A stretch of DNA of 64,000 nucleotides from the NCBI GenBank assembly GCA_025200525.1, contig CM045770.1, forward strand, positions 133,452,200 to 133,516,199. The letters are read 5' to 3'. A program made the translations under genes and the position numbers. Below the pieces are notes generated by a model, which was not told the origin of the DNA, made no database searches, and saw nothing but the letters and a program-made list of their open reading frames with translations. This document shows, one piece after another, positions 34,444 through 45,846 of this stretch; position 1 is the first letter of the stretch, and every line of letters starts with the position of its first letter. This DNA is from Camellia lanceoleosa. Taxonomy: Eukaryota; Streptophyta; Magnoliopsida; Ericales; Theaceae.

Positions 34444-35166
34444 TTACCAAAATCTTGAAACAAATTTTGGATCTCTATCTGACACAATTGAGACCGGAAC
34501 ACCATGAAGCCTCACAATTTCATTCACATAAATTACTGTCAATTTATCTGCATTATATTGAGTCTTCACTGGTAAGAAATGAGCGGACTTAGTTAATCGG
34601 TCTACAACGACCCATATAGAATTCATACCCCAAGGTGTCCGTGGTAACCCCATAACAAAATCCATCGTCAGATGTTCCCACTTCCATTCCGAGTTTGGAA
34701 GGGGTTGCAATAATCCTGCCGGTCTCTGATATTCTGTCTTTACTTGCTGACACTGTAGACATTTAGAAACGAATTCTACGATCTCCTTTTTCATAGTTGG
34801 CCACCAAAAGTTTTGTTTCAAATCCCGATACATTTTAGTACTTCCCGGATGCATTGAAAATCTCGAGGCATGTGCTTCTTCCATCAATTTCCGTTTAAGT
34901 TCCAACACATTGGAGACACATATTCTGTTTTGAAACTTGAGCATCGAATCCATTAAACTGAACCTCGGTTTTGGTTTTGTCTCCAACTCATCACATATCT
35001 TCCTTAGAGTTTCATCATCCATTTGATGTAACTTGATCTCTTCAAGTAAAGTCGGTTGGGCCATTACTGTTGCTATTACGGCCTCCTGTCCACGTACCAC
35101 AAGATCCACATTTAGTTTATCTAATTCAATCACTAACTCCTTTTGTTCCGTAAATAGGTTTGCCAA
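34444..35166 (-). pseudogene. Element I integrase N-terminal half
   Basis: Open for 240 codons. The HHCC zinc domain is complete (EEAHASRFSMHPGSTKMYRD, then KCLQCQQVK). The core follows with MDFVMGLPRTPWG (first Asp), VDRLTKSAHFLPV and VSIVSDRDPKFVSRFW (second Asp), then the stop. A frameshift in the 35133-35166 overlap separates it from RNase H. Confidence 0.92.
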
Positions 35167-36344
35167 ATCCCCCCTATTTTCCGACTAAGTGCATCTGCAA
35201 CCGTGTTGGCTTTACTAGGATGGTAATGGATCTGCAAATCATAGTCCTTAATCAGCTCTAACCACCGCCGCTGTCGCATGTTCAACTCCTTCTGGGTAAA
35301 AAGGTACTTGAGACTTTTATGATCGGTATAAACTTCGCAAGTAGTGCCATACAGATAATGTCGCCATATCTTCAAAGCAAAAACTACTGCTGCTAGTTCA
35401 AGGTCGTGTGTGGGATAATTCTTTTTATAGGGTTTCAACTGTCGAGAGGCATAAGCAATAACTCTTCCATTTTGCATAAGTACACAACCAAGCCCTTTAT
35501 GCGAAGCATCACTGTAGATTACAAACCCTTCGGTACCGGATGGTAAGGCTAGAACTGGTGCTGTAGTCAACTTTGTTTTCAATTCCTGGAAAGTAAGTTC
35601 CTGCTCTTCTGACCATTCAAATGCAACTCCCTTTCGAGTCAATTGTGTAAGCGGCACAGCGATTTTGGAAAAATCTTGAACAAACCTCCGATAATAACCG
35701 GCTAATCCCATGAAACTACGCACTTCAGCTACATTGGTAAGAATTGGCCAATTCACAATCGCCTCAATTTTATGTGGATCAACAAAGACTCCTTCCTTTG
35801 TTATTACATGTCCCAAAAATGCCACCTCTTGTAGCCAAAATTCACATTTTTTTAGCTTTGCATATAACTTCTTCTCTCGAAGTGTTTGAAGAATTATTCG
35901 AAGATGATTCTCGTGGGCCTCTGCACTTTTTGAGTATATAAGGATATCATTGATAAAGACTACCACAAACTCGTCCAGATAAGGCTTAAAGACACGATTC
36001 ATTAGATCCATAAATGTTGCCGGTGCGTTAGTAACTCCAAAGGGCATAACCAAAAATTCATAATGACCGTACCGGGTTCGAAAAGTTGTCTTCTCCACAT
36101 CATCAGCTTTGACCTTCAATTGATGGTATCCTGACCGTAGATCAATTTTTGAGAAAACTTGTGCCCCTTGTAGCTGGTCAAATAAATCGTCAATCCCTGA
36201 TAAGGGGTACTTGTTCTTTATTGTTACCTTGTTGAGTTCCCTATAATCAATACATAGCCGTAGCGTCCCGTCCTTCTTTTTCACAAATAAAACTGGCGCA
36301 CCCCAAGGAGATACACTCGGACGGATGAATCCCTTATCAAGCAA
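35133..36344 (-). pseudogene. Element I reverse transcriptase and RNase H
   Basis: 403 open codons: RT (about residues 1-230), connection, RNase H (about 260-390). RT motifs are [49 protein letters not shown] and [10 protein letters not shown]. The box should read FIDD; the first Asp codon is AAT, one G-to-A change from GAT, which removes a metal ligand. Element N keeps FIDD and element O keeps FVDD. RNase H shows [43 protein letters not shown] and ADALSRK. Predicted inactive. Confidence 0.95.
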
Positions 36345-36353
36345 ATCCTGTAG

Positions 36354-37157
36354 CTAAATCTTTAATTCTTTCATTTCAACTGGTGACATTCTATACGGAG
36401 TTTTAGAAATAGGTTGAGTTCCCGGCACCACTGCAATTATAAACTCAATTTCACGGTCTATCAACTGCCTCGGCAATTCTTCGGGAAAAACATCCGAAAA
36501 TTCACGGACCACTGGAATCACGTCAATATCCCCATTCATCACTTGCCCCTCCAAAACATTGTATAAATACCCCTGACACCCTTTCTGAATTACTTTACAA
36601 GCCTTTGTTGCGGAAATCAAATAAGGTAGAGAAGTCACTTCCTGTCCCTGAACAATAGACTCTGATTGTCCCGGAGGGTGAAAACTGATCTGCTTAGTCA
36701 AGCAGTTTATAGTTGCACCATAATCACTCAGCCAATCCATTCCCAGAATAACATCAAAATAGGTCATGTCGAGAGGTAACAGATTAGCATACACCCGAAT
36801 ATCCCCAAGTTGGAGTTCACAAGCTAAGTATACAGAAGCACAGATTATAGAGTCTCCCAAAGGTGAAGACACACACAACATTTAAGACAAGTTTTCTTCA
36901 GTTTTATCTAGATTAGGAGCAAATAGTTTCGACACAAAAGAGTGGGTGGAGCCAGAATCAAACAATACATGAGCAGAATGACTGTGAACAATAAATGTAC
37001 CTGACACCACTGTTGCCGCATTCTGTACATCTCCCGGAACTAATGCGAACACCCTGCCTTGCCTCGCAGTATCTTTATTGTTAGTAGGTTTAGTAGCTGT
37101 CTTAGTGTTGGGGGTTAGCGTAGACCCCGCAGAACTTGTAACAGTCCAATTACCCAT
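36354..37157 (-). pseudogene. Element I protease and RT linker
   Basis: The protease N-terminus (36882-37157) has VLFDSGSTHSFVSKLF with the catalytic D-S-G intact. After an in-frame TAA at 36882-36884 the chain resumes with SPLGDSIICASVYLACEL and YFDVILGMDWLSDYGA. The linker has VVREFSDVFPEELPR and GTQPISKTPYRMSPVEMKEL. A TAG at 36354-36356 replaces a Gln that is present at the same place in elements N (ELKVQLQ) and O (ELNIQLQ). Confidence 0.92.
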
Positions 37158-37169
37158 TTGTTGAGTCCA

Positions 37170-38096
37170 TTACGGGCAATCCCTTACCAGATGACCCGTT
37201 TTGCCACACTTAAAACAAGCTCCAGTCTTCCAGTGGCAAGTCCCATGATGTTGCATTCCACAATTTGAACACACAGGAGTGGAGTTTTGAGTAGGGGTGG
37301 TGGTGCTGGAGTTCCCTGAATTATGCTTCTTATTTGGTGGAGTAACTAATCCCTTTGACCATTGATTGTTCTGCCTCTTCTATTTTTACTTGGAAATCCG
37401 ATTCTGAGCAGCAAGGTTTCCTTCTATTATAACGACCCTTTCTAGCACATCGACATAAGTAGGTAGCTTTAACATATTGACCCGGTCTAGGATTGCACCC
37501 CGTAACCACCCTTCAGATTTTCGTGCCTTCTTATAATCCGTATCCACCATATGAGGTGCAAACCGAGCTAATTCGGCAAATTGGGCTTCATATTCTGCAA
37601 CGGTCTTACTTCCTTGTCTAAGGGTTTCAAATTCAGTCACCTTTTTATCTCGCATACTTTGGGGAAAGTACTTATCATAGAACAGCTCCAAAAATCTATC
37701 CCATGCTAAGCCTTGGTGCACAGTTCTCATAAGCATCCACCATCTTCGCGCCTCGTCTTCAAGAGTGAAGGGGGCAAGTTGCACTTTCTGGACTTCGGTA
37801 CATATAAATACTTCGAATAGTTTCTCTATTCCCAGCACCCATGCTTTAGCTTTTATCGGTTCTATTCCTCCCTTGAATGACAACGGTTTCATCTTTTTAA
37901 ACTCCGTTGTGAGTGTAATGGTTCGGTCCTCAGCATGAAAATCTTGTACTATAGGTGGAGGTACCGGTGGCGGTGGCGGTTGCAGTTGTTGCTGTTGTTG
38001 TCTTAAGGTCTCCGCCATTTCCATAATCATTCTTTCCATTCGGTCCAACCGCACTGCAGTAGCATCTTCCGAATCTTCTGTCCTTGTTCTCACCAT
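37170..38096 (-). pseudogene. Element I gag
   Basis: Starts MVRTRTEDSEDATAVRL at 38096, about 180 bases after the primer site. The N-terminus has a helix and a Gln/Pro-rich run (residues 32-50). The capsid domain includes KMKPLSFKGGIEPIKAKAWV, EDEARRWWMLM and EYEAQFAELARFAPHMV. Two in-frame stops (37386-37388, 37380-37382) follow RISK. Beyond them the frame continues to an intact CCHC zinc knuckle CFKCGKTGHLVRDC (about 37177-37218) and a third stop at 37170-37172. Confidence 0.93.
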
Positions 38097-38273
38097 AACC
38101 TACATAACATTCAATTATATCCAATAACCATAGTTCAAATTGTTAGCATTAGCAGAGTACATTAAACGTTGCCATCGATCTTTTCATACGTTTTCAGGAT
38201 GTCGTGCATGATGCCTAAACCTTTTCTAGACATCCTAAGGCTCAATGGATTCGTGTGTGAGATAGCAACTCGT

Positions 38274-38285
38274 GCTCTGATACCA
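38274..38285 (-). other. Element I primer-binding site
   Basis: TGGTATCAGAGC on the element strand, two bases from the 5' LTR; complementary to the 3' end of initiator tRNA-Met. Confidence 0.95.
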
Positions 38286-38287
38286 CA

Positions 38288-40546
38288 TGTCACACCCCCA
38301 AACCTGCCCCTAGAAGTTTGGGCATGGCCTAAGCAGAAACGTACACTTTACCTGATATATAACATAGGGGCCTGAATGGAAGCATTGGTTCATCTGATAG
38401 TATCTAAGAACGTATAACATCCATTGAGCTTCTATTACCATGCCAGGATCACAGACATTGCATAAGACGAATGGAGTTAAGGAAATACACATTTGAGCGA
38501 GAAATATACATATGCATATACAGATCCAGCCCCAAGGTTGGGCGTATAACAAAAATATTATGTACATTTCATCCTAAGCCAAAAACTAAAGAATGAGCCA
38601 TAGTCTAGGAAAACACCACAAAAATGTACGGCTTCGACCAAGTGCCTGGCTATGCTTAGGCTGACAAAACTGTGACGGTGACAGGATTAGGACCGACCTC
38701 TAGGTTGGTTACCTACAGAAACAGACATAACATAGAGTGAGCCAGGCTCAATGAACAATAGTACGTAAATGATTCGATGCGCAATTTAAATTATAATACA
38801 TTTCAAAGCATAAGTGAATGCAGAAAACCATGTGCTTAATCTGATTCTGTACAAATTTTCAGAACGACGGTTCATAACTTCACAGATAGGCCCTTAGTTT
38901 GAGGGTTCACACATTCACAAATTGGTCCTTGGCCTCATAGAGTCATAGCTTCACAAATTGGCCCTCGGCCTCATAGATTCGTAACTTCACAAAATGGCCC
39001 TCGGTCTCATATCATAGGTCCGTAACTTCACAAAATGGCCCTTAGCCTCATATCATAGGTTCGTAACTTCACAAAATGGCCGTCGGCCTCATAGGTTCGT
39101 AACTTCACAAAATCTTTCAAGGTTTCCACAATTTCACACTGTTTCCTAAGGAGCATACATGTCAACATAGTTTCTTGCGAAGAACATAACATCAATAACA
39201 ATAATTATTAACGATGTCAAAGGTACATCGAAGTACTATTACTCACTATGTTGCGGTGGGGCACTAGTTCCTCCTGAAGCGTGTCCTAAACATACACAAA
39301 GATACAAATTAATTCCCTTTTTTTCTTGTTAAATCAATTCTTGACTCGTTTTACTTCGACTGAATTAACGAACATCAAAACAACATCAATTGCAGGTTTC
39401 AACAACATTAGAGGATCCAGCACGTAAAACGGAGCATCCCGTGTTTTCCAGCTTGGGCCGCACGTGCGGTAAGGACTCCCGCACGTGAGGCAGTGATGCC
39501 CTGCACATGCTTTTTTAGTAGTGTTCAACACCAAAATTCACCATTTTCTCCGCACACGCGGCCATGACTCCCGCACGTGCGGCTGGGGTTCCCGCACGTG
39601 CGGCCATGACCCCCGCACATGCCCCGATTCGGCATAAAACAGTCTGAAATTTCCCTCAAAATCCCACCTTTTAGTGAATATTTACAAGGCTCAGCATAGC
39701 TCTCTTAATTGCTAAACATGGTCTAGAACATATTAATGGGATCCTCCAATATGTACATACTCTAACTTATGATTTGAATTTGTAATTCTTTGAAGTTCAC
39801 AACACAACATAACTTAATCCCTTCATAAACTAGATATAAATAACCATAGTTGATAATCAATTAAGTATGTAAATAAACACTACACAATAAGTAAAATCAA
39901 GAGAGGAAAGATGAGATTTCAAGCTTGAGATTACCAATTCATTCACCAATACAACTAAACAAGATCACACACATCCTTAATTCTTTAATTATAACTTCCA
40001 CCTAAGTATTGGAGAGAATTCTTACTGCTTTGTCATGAGAACTTAACAAAAGCAAGAATTACATACCTTGAGCTCAAATAATCCTCACTAAATTCCCAAT
40101 CCTCTTCTTGAACTTCCTCTCAACCCTCTCTAACCTTCTCCCCTCCAATGTTTTCTCTCAGGAGCTATGTTTGAGTTAGGAACTTTTTTTTTTGATCAAA
40201 TGGTCAAAGAACACACATATATCCATAAGGAGGGAATAGGACAAAAATCAATCGTTTAATCATCCCAAATTGAAATTTCATAGAAAGGCTCATTATTATT
40301 TAAAAATTATGCTGATTCAAATTATGTAATCAATTTTGGATTATCAAGCCTCTAAGGCCCTCAATTTCTGATTTAACATTGTAATTGTAACAGATACTTT
40401 CCTTACCTAACAGATACAGCTTCAATTCATAATATATATATATACTTATACTTAATTTCTCATGAAGTTTCACATTAAGCATTTGAAAGCACAGAATAAG
40501 AGACTAGAAATATATCAGAATCACATACGAGGGTCAGGTTATTACA
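38288..40546 (-). mobile_element. Element I 5' LTR
   Basis: Starts TGTCACACCCCCAAACCTGC, ends CAGGTTATTACA, 2259 bp. Contains the ~40-bp CCTCATA repeats (38871-39115), an expanded CACGTG cluster (39455-39622) and an (AT) run near 40432-40443. As the 5' LTR its U3 should hold the promoter. Confidence 0.94.
39455..39622. repeat. CCGCACGTGCGG palindrome cluster in LTR I (5' copy)
   Basis: About seven sites. Intact CACGTG cores occur in CCGCACGTGCGG, CCGCACGTGAGG and GGCTGGGGTTCCCGCACGTG contexts, alongside decayed CACATG and CACACG forms, which are what CpG deamination would give. Confidence 0.75.
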
Positions 40547-40551
40547 AGCCA

Positions 40552-40850
40552 TGGACCCCCCCAATAGGTGAAGACATAGCTAATAAATAATTTATGGGTT
40601 CCAGTGGTCTAGTTAATTTTCTCGAAAAAGCATGCGAGACAAATGAATGCGTAGACCCTGAGTCAATTAAAATATAAGCATTTTGAGCACAAATTGGAAG
40701 TATACCTGACACAACTATCTCAGTATGCTGCACATCTCCTCGTACAAGTGCAAACCCCCGACCTTGCCTCAAAGTTTCTCTCCTAGTAACTTTAGAATTA
40801 GGTTTTGGTGTAGGGGTTGATGTTGCAGCACTTGCTACGAGTCTACTAGT
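40552..40850 (-). pseudogene. Element N protease N-terminal part
   Basis: Minus-strand frame with RGFALVRGDVQHTEIVVSG, then ILIDSGSTHSFVSHAF with the catalytic D-S-G intact, and AMSSPIGGVHG. There it meets the TSD of element I and continues, in frame, on the far side at 31466. Clean interruption by a nested insertion rather than decay. Confidence 0.9.
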
Positions 40851-40853
40851 GCC

Positions 40854-41207
40854 TTAAGATGTGAGAGAACAATCTTTGATCATGTGGCCCACCTTGCCAC
40901 ACCTGTAAGATGCCCTAAAAATTTTGTAACAAACCTCTTTATGTCTTCTACCACATTCTGGACAAGGTGGTATGGAATTGTTCCCTTGGCTGGAACTACT
41001 TGTCGACCTTGTATTTTGCTTTTTATTCCACGAGTTGTTCTGGCCCTTTTTAAAATTAAAACTTTGTCTCTTACCCCGCCATTCAGTTACCAGCATCTTA
41101 GCCTGTTTCAATGCTGCCACATTTGCCTCAGCTATGATAGCTCGATCAAGGACATCCACATACTTGAGTAATTTCAAAACATTAATCCAGTCAAGTATCT
41201 CCACATT
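40854..41207 (-). pseudogene. Element N gag C-terminal part
   Basis: Minus-strand frame: LKYVDVLDRAIIAEANVAAL, a basic Asn/Ser/Gln-rich stretch, a first CPECGRRHKEVCYK motif and then SYRCGKVGHMIKDC. In the CCHC knuckle the first Cys is Ser (TCT for TGT), so the zinc site is broken. A stop follows near 40854. Its N-terminal part lies beyond the solo LTR at 43498-44080. Confidence 0.9.
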
Positions 41208-41826
41208 AAGTCTGTCACGACCCCACTCCGCCCTTAGTAGAATGGTGCCATGATGGCCAGTAATCCGAGATTACCGAAGGCCAACTCTCAAAAGGTTCAC
41301 ACACAGTCAGAGTATTAATGTATGGGGCCTACATATGCGGAAGCAATAAATTTAATTCCAATTAGTCCATAAGAGCTGTGCATAGATCAAATGGAATGGC
41401 ATACATCTTTACATAGCTTTACAACTTGAATACAAACAAAATGAAGTACAAAAATACATCTTGACCAAAAGGGTTCTCGAGCCATCATATACAAAACACA
41501 ATGAAATGCAAGCTAAGAAGCATGATCTTCAAGATGCTACAAAATGCGAATCCAAAACAAGTTGCAAGGGACATCTAGGCGTCGCCGCCGTCCTGGTTAT
41601 CACCTACATATATATATATATATATATAAAGGGTGAGCTTGGATACTCAGTGAATGGTACAAGTAATAAAGGGTTGCATGCATGATATCCGAGGTCTTTA
41701 ACGAAACAATACATAATCATAGTTCGTAACAAAACATGGGATGAATCAAGTTCATCTAACAAATCTTTCAAGCTTCATTAATCAAAGTCTTTCAAGGCTT
41801 TCATGTTTCGAGGGATAACATTAACA

Positions 41827-42021
41827 AAGGTTGTGCTACAAATGCTTATAGTCCCCTAGCACGTACGGACTTTCAAAGGTTGTGCTACAAATGCTTATAG
41901 TCCCCTAGCACGTACGAACTTTCAAAGGTTGTGCTACAATTGCTTATAGTCCCCTAGCATGTACGAACTTTCAAAGGTTGTGCTACAAATGCTTATAGTC
42001 CCCTAGCACGTACGGACTTGT
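41827..42021. repeat. 49-bp tandem repeat, 4 copies, in the solo LTR
   Basis: AAGGTTGTGCTACAAATGCT, then TATAGTCCCCTAGCACGTAC and (G/A)(G/A)ACTTTCA, starting at 41827, 41876, 41925 and 41974 with few differences. Confidence 0.93.
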
Positions 42022-42929
42022 CAAGAATGTTATCAAAACCAAAGCTAATACTTGATACACAAGATAGGGATAGTCATTCATGCTTAACAAATACTTTTCC
42101 AAAACAAGCAAGGCAAAGCTTTATCAAAACTTTATAACATAACTTTATTAAAAATACCACTCACATAGTTCTTCAAACGTCGGGGTCAAGCGAGAGTCCA
42201 AGTCCTACAAACACATGGCAAGGTCTATTGAATGCACTTCCAAACAAGCTTTACATGAATGTAAATGATCTCGGCATTCCTTCAAAACTAATTCGAATCA
42301 AAACAAAACACTATTTCTCATCACGGGAAAACATGCTGGGCTCTAACTAGGTCTTGGCTGAGGTCCCACACCTTCTCGCCGAGGTGTGGTCCCGACGGCC
42401 ACATTCAAAAACGAAGTCGGGAAAATCTGGGTTTCCTTTTGAAGAACATGAAGATGGAGAAGATGGAGAAGATGAAGAACATGCATGCTTAAATCACAAC
42501 TTGTTATTACAAAATTTAAGATTTCATGCTATGAGTTCGAAAACAGGGACCTGGGTACCCACACTTGAAGATCTTATGAAAACAAACACAAAAATACTAA
42601 TCTCAACGCAAACTTTCGTATCAAACGAGGCTTTTTGTTCAAGAACACATGAATGCTACTTTCTCTTTCTAAAACTAAACTTTAAATCAATGCATGGCTT
42701 GCAAATCAGGTTCGATCATGCAATGCAGCTAGATGATCAATAAGAACATCAAGAGTAGATTAAGATTCTAACCTCAAAACTCGAATCTAACGGTTCAAGC
42801 ACCCAAAGATCAAGCTTGGAAATCTATTCCTTCTCTAAGAACTTCTCTTCCTCTCCTAGAGCTTCTCTCTCTTCAAGAACAAAGACATATAGCACAATGA
42901 TACACTTTTAGGTCTACCGGCTGACTTAA

Positions 42930-43350
42930 CACTCAGCTCGGACACGTGGCACTACCGGGTTGGTTCTTCTCAAAAGGTGACTGAGTGAAAAGACAAGACT
43001 ATGACAAAGTGTGTTCAACAAGCTAGATGGTAAGGCACTCCAGCAGATAATGATCTCGGCTAAGAACAAGGCATCAGCAAGTAAGGAAACAATGATCTCG
43101 GCTAGGAAGGACAACACTTGGCCTAGCTGTGCCACACCTTGGTATAGGTCATACCAGTCCAGGGACAAGATCACCTTGGTGTAACATCTCGGCCTAGATA
43201 ATACACATCTCAGCCTTGGTGATGAACACCCCGGCCTAGATAATGACATCTCGGCCAACATGTCAGGGTGAGGGTGGAGGTCAATCAAAGAGATTCCAAG
43301 ATGGTTCTAGGTGTAAGAGTATCAAGGGACCGACCTAGGCTTAAGATGAC
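42930..43350. repeat. CTCGGC(C)TAG motif cluster in the solo LTR
   Basis: Seven or more copies of (A/G)TCTCGGC(C)TAG-like sequence, several as GATCTCGGCTA(A/G), within 150-560 bases of the LTR 5' end on the element strand. Function unknown. Confidence 0.65.
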
Positions 43351-43497
43351 CTCGGCTAACTCACACCAAGCGAGGAACAAGGCATGCAAGCAACACTCAT
43401 GCAAGACAAATCAAGGTTTACAAATGAAACATATCAAGACAAGATCATGTAATATATGCAAGCATGACTAGAGTGAAGTGAGGGTTGTTACAAAGTC

Positions 43498-44080
43498 CAC
43501 CCTCAAATTTTCTAGCCTTTTTATAGTCAGTATCTACCATGTGTGGTGCATAGTGGGCTAGCTCGGTGAACTTAGTTTCATATTCTGCTACTGACATGGT
43601 ACCCTGCTTCAGTTGTTCAAATTCGGATACTTTGCGGTCTCAGACACACTGAGGGAAATATTTATCATAAAAAGCTTCTTTAAACTAAGCCCAAGTCATA
43701 GCATTGTTTGTATCACGAATAAGCATCCACAACCGCCTGGCTTCTTCTTGTAAGGTAAACGTAGCCAATAACACTTTCTGCGCCTCTGAACACGGGAATG
43801 CTTCAAACAATTTTTTAGCTTCTAGGATCCATACTTTGGCCTTTAGTGGCTCAAAACCTCTCTAGAATGTTGGTGGCTTTATTTTGTTAAACTTTTGTGT
43901 CAAACTAATAACATCATCATTAGCATTTGGTTCTGGGTGCACTAATGGCAGAGGAGGAGATTGGGGCTGTTGGTTTTGTTGTTGTCTTAGAGCCTCAGTC
44001 AATAATTCAACCATCCTTTCCAATCTTGCAATTCTTGTTTCGAATGATTCAGTTTCATCTGTATTCCTTGCATTCTCCAT
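43498..44080 (-). pseudogene. Element N gag N-terminal part
   Basis: Starts MENARNTDETESFETRIARL at 44080, 176 bases after the primer site. It has a Gln/Pro-rich stretch, then IKPPTF and, after a stop near 43862, EARRLWMLIRDTNNAMTW, YDKYFPQCV, EYETKFTELAHYAPHMV and DTDYKKARKFEGG. There the solo LTR interrupts. Further stops lie at about 43640 and 43687. Order and motifs match gag of element I. Confidence 0.9.
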
Positions 44081-44255
44081 TGCATTATATAAAGCATAGT
44101 AATAATAAACATAGGAAAAGTAGTTTTCTTATTCATGTTAGCACATATTCACATATATATATCCACACACACATATTTATGCTTATGTAATGCCCTAATT
44201 GCTTTTCTAGGACATTCTATAGCTCATTTGGACATGTGTGTGCAGTATAACTCGT

Positions 44256-44267
44256 GCTCTGATACCA
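44256..44267 (-). other. Element N primer-binding site
   Basis: TGGTATCAGAGC on the element strand, three bases from the 5' LTR; initiator tRNA-Met primer. Confidence 0.93.
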
Positions 44268-44902
44268 CTCTATCACAACCCAAACCCACCCCTAAGGGTT
44301 TAGCATCGTAACCGGCCAGTAATCTATAATTACCAAAGGTCGGCTTAGCATTAATAACAATTAAAAAAAAAAAAAAAAAAAAGAGGGGCCGGCGGAAGCT
44401 TGTGTACATATTAAAACATAATGTCCAAAGAGTTGTGACGTCATAAATAAACAAACACCTTCCATATGACTGTATACATATATGCACACATAAGTCCAAG
44501 TCCATATCCAACATACATATAAAAGCTTGAGTCGTAGACATCCAAGACAGGCTAGGGAATTAAATCCCAAGCCCAAAAACAAAGTATAAAATATTTATTT
44601 GACATCAAACAACTTGCCAAAAAGGGATGGAATTAAATCACCCAAAAGCCTTGACAACAACGGATCGAAGCCTCATAGTGAGGCACAATGGGTTGGCTTG
44701 ACAAAATGAAATTGAGTCGACAATACGAACTCCGCTCGGGTGCCTAATCACCTACATATATATATATACACAGTGAGCTAAAGCCTAGTGAATAACAAAT
44801 GCATAAAGGGGTTAAGAATGAATGTCCTTTCAGTATTTAAAATAGTCAATTGCATCGGTAGATCATTTGTATGATCAATATTTCATATTCCATATTCCAT
44901 AT

Positions 44903-45215
44903 CATATCTGTCATATAGGAATCATAGCAGTCATACGTGGTACATCCAATAGCAGAACAATACATTAGGTCTTAAAAGACCAAACAGTCAATTGATGGCC
45001 ATCAAAACAGTAAACAGTAGTTCCAACATAGGAACTGACAGAGATCTCTGTAACAGTAGCAATAACATATCTGTCATATAGGAATCATAGCAATCATACG
45101 TGGTACATCCAATAGCAGAACAATACATTAGGTCTTAAAAGACCAAACAGTCAATTGATGGCCATCAAAAGCGATGTGATGAGTTCCAACATAGGAACTG
45201 ATAGAGATTTCAAAG
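44903..45215. repeat. 163-bp-spaced direct duplication in LTR N
   Basis: CATATCTGTCATATAGGAAT... TACGTGGTACATCCAATAGC ... GGTCTTAAAAGACC starts at 44903 and again at 45066. Each copy contains GGTCTTAAAAGACC, a perfect palindrome. Confidence 0.88.
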
Positions 45216-45729
45216 AATAAAGAATAAAGAATGAAAGCGATAGCGATGAATAAAGAATAGTAACAAAGAATAATAGTAGTAATACCAATTGCTATGGATG
45301 CCACGAGTACAGTTCATAAACTAGGACAAACATTCATTCAGTAAATAACATCATTTCAAAAAGCAGTATAGTTAATCAGTCAGAAAATAATTACAATTGA
45401 ACATAACTTTATAACATTGTTACTCACAGTGGGCTCTGTGGAACAAGTGCTAACATGCACTAAAGACGCAGCGTCTAACCTAAACAAACAAATTCAAGCA
45501 CAATAACTCAATTACATCCATGCAGGATTCAATCATTTCTTTTTCTACTTGCTTCGTTGTTCATTCAATCAATTTCTGTTCGTTGTTCACTTGCTTGGTT
45601 CTAATTGGGTCTATCTTCCATTCGTTTACTCATAAGATGCAATGCACATGAAAAACACTTTTAAACTGATGCAAGCGGAGGCTTGGAAGATGAAAAAGAT
45701 GAGCGAAAAACAAACCGGAGTGCCCAAAA

Positions 45730-45846
45730 GGGCCGCACGTGCGGGACCAGTGTCGCACGTGCCCCCCGTACCTGCATATATTTCAGTATGCAAGCTCCAA
45801 TTTGCCTTATTTTCCGTACATACGGGGCCCCAAGCTGCACGTGCGG
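45730..45846. repeat. CCGCACGTGCGG palindrome cluster in LTR N (5' copy)
   Basis: Same sites as 27043-27165 but differently decayed: GTACATAC here where the 3' copy keeps GCACGTGC, and GCACGTGC here where the 3' copy has GTACGTGC. Confidence 0.7.

Larger units (their letters stand above)
31467..40546 (-). mobile_element. Complete Tekay-type chromovirus, element I, 9080 bp
   Basis: LTRs 31467-33572 and 38288-40546 are flanked by a perfect 5-base duplication AGCCA (31462-31466, 40547-40551). It has a primer site for initiator tRNA-Met (38274-38285), gag, protease, RT, RNase H, integrase with chromodomain, and a purine tract, all in the expected order. In the first ~140 bases at their left ends the two LTRs differ at six sites, five of them transitions, so insertion is not recent. 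Six in-frame stops, one frameshift and a mutated RT box disable it. Confidence 0.95.
41213..43492 (-). mobile_element. Solo LTR with perfect 5-bp TSD (AAGTC)
   Basis: 2280 bp bounded by TGTCACGACCCC and GGGTTGTTACA (TG...CA on both strands) and by AAGTC at 41208-41212 and 43493-43497. No gag-pol sequence inside, so it is the product of LTR-LTR recombination. The minus orientation is inferred from the similarity of its left end to the U5 end of element I's LTR. It splits element N gag. It contains a 49-bp x4 repeat (41827-42021) and many CTCGGC(C)TAG motifs (42930-43350). Confidence 0.93.

Noticed and set aside
31467..40546. Endogenous pararetrovirus or other viral insertion
   Set aside because: Paired LTRs, TSDs, tRNA primer sites and gag-protease-RT-RNase H-integrase-chromodomain order identify a Ty3/gypsy chromovirus; no movement or coat protein signature seen.
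42354..42743. 129-codon plus-strand frame as a gene
   Set aside because: Wholly inside a TSD-bounded solo LTR, with no domain recognised.
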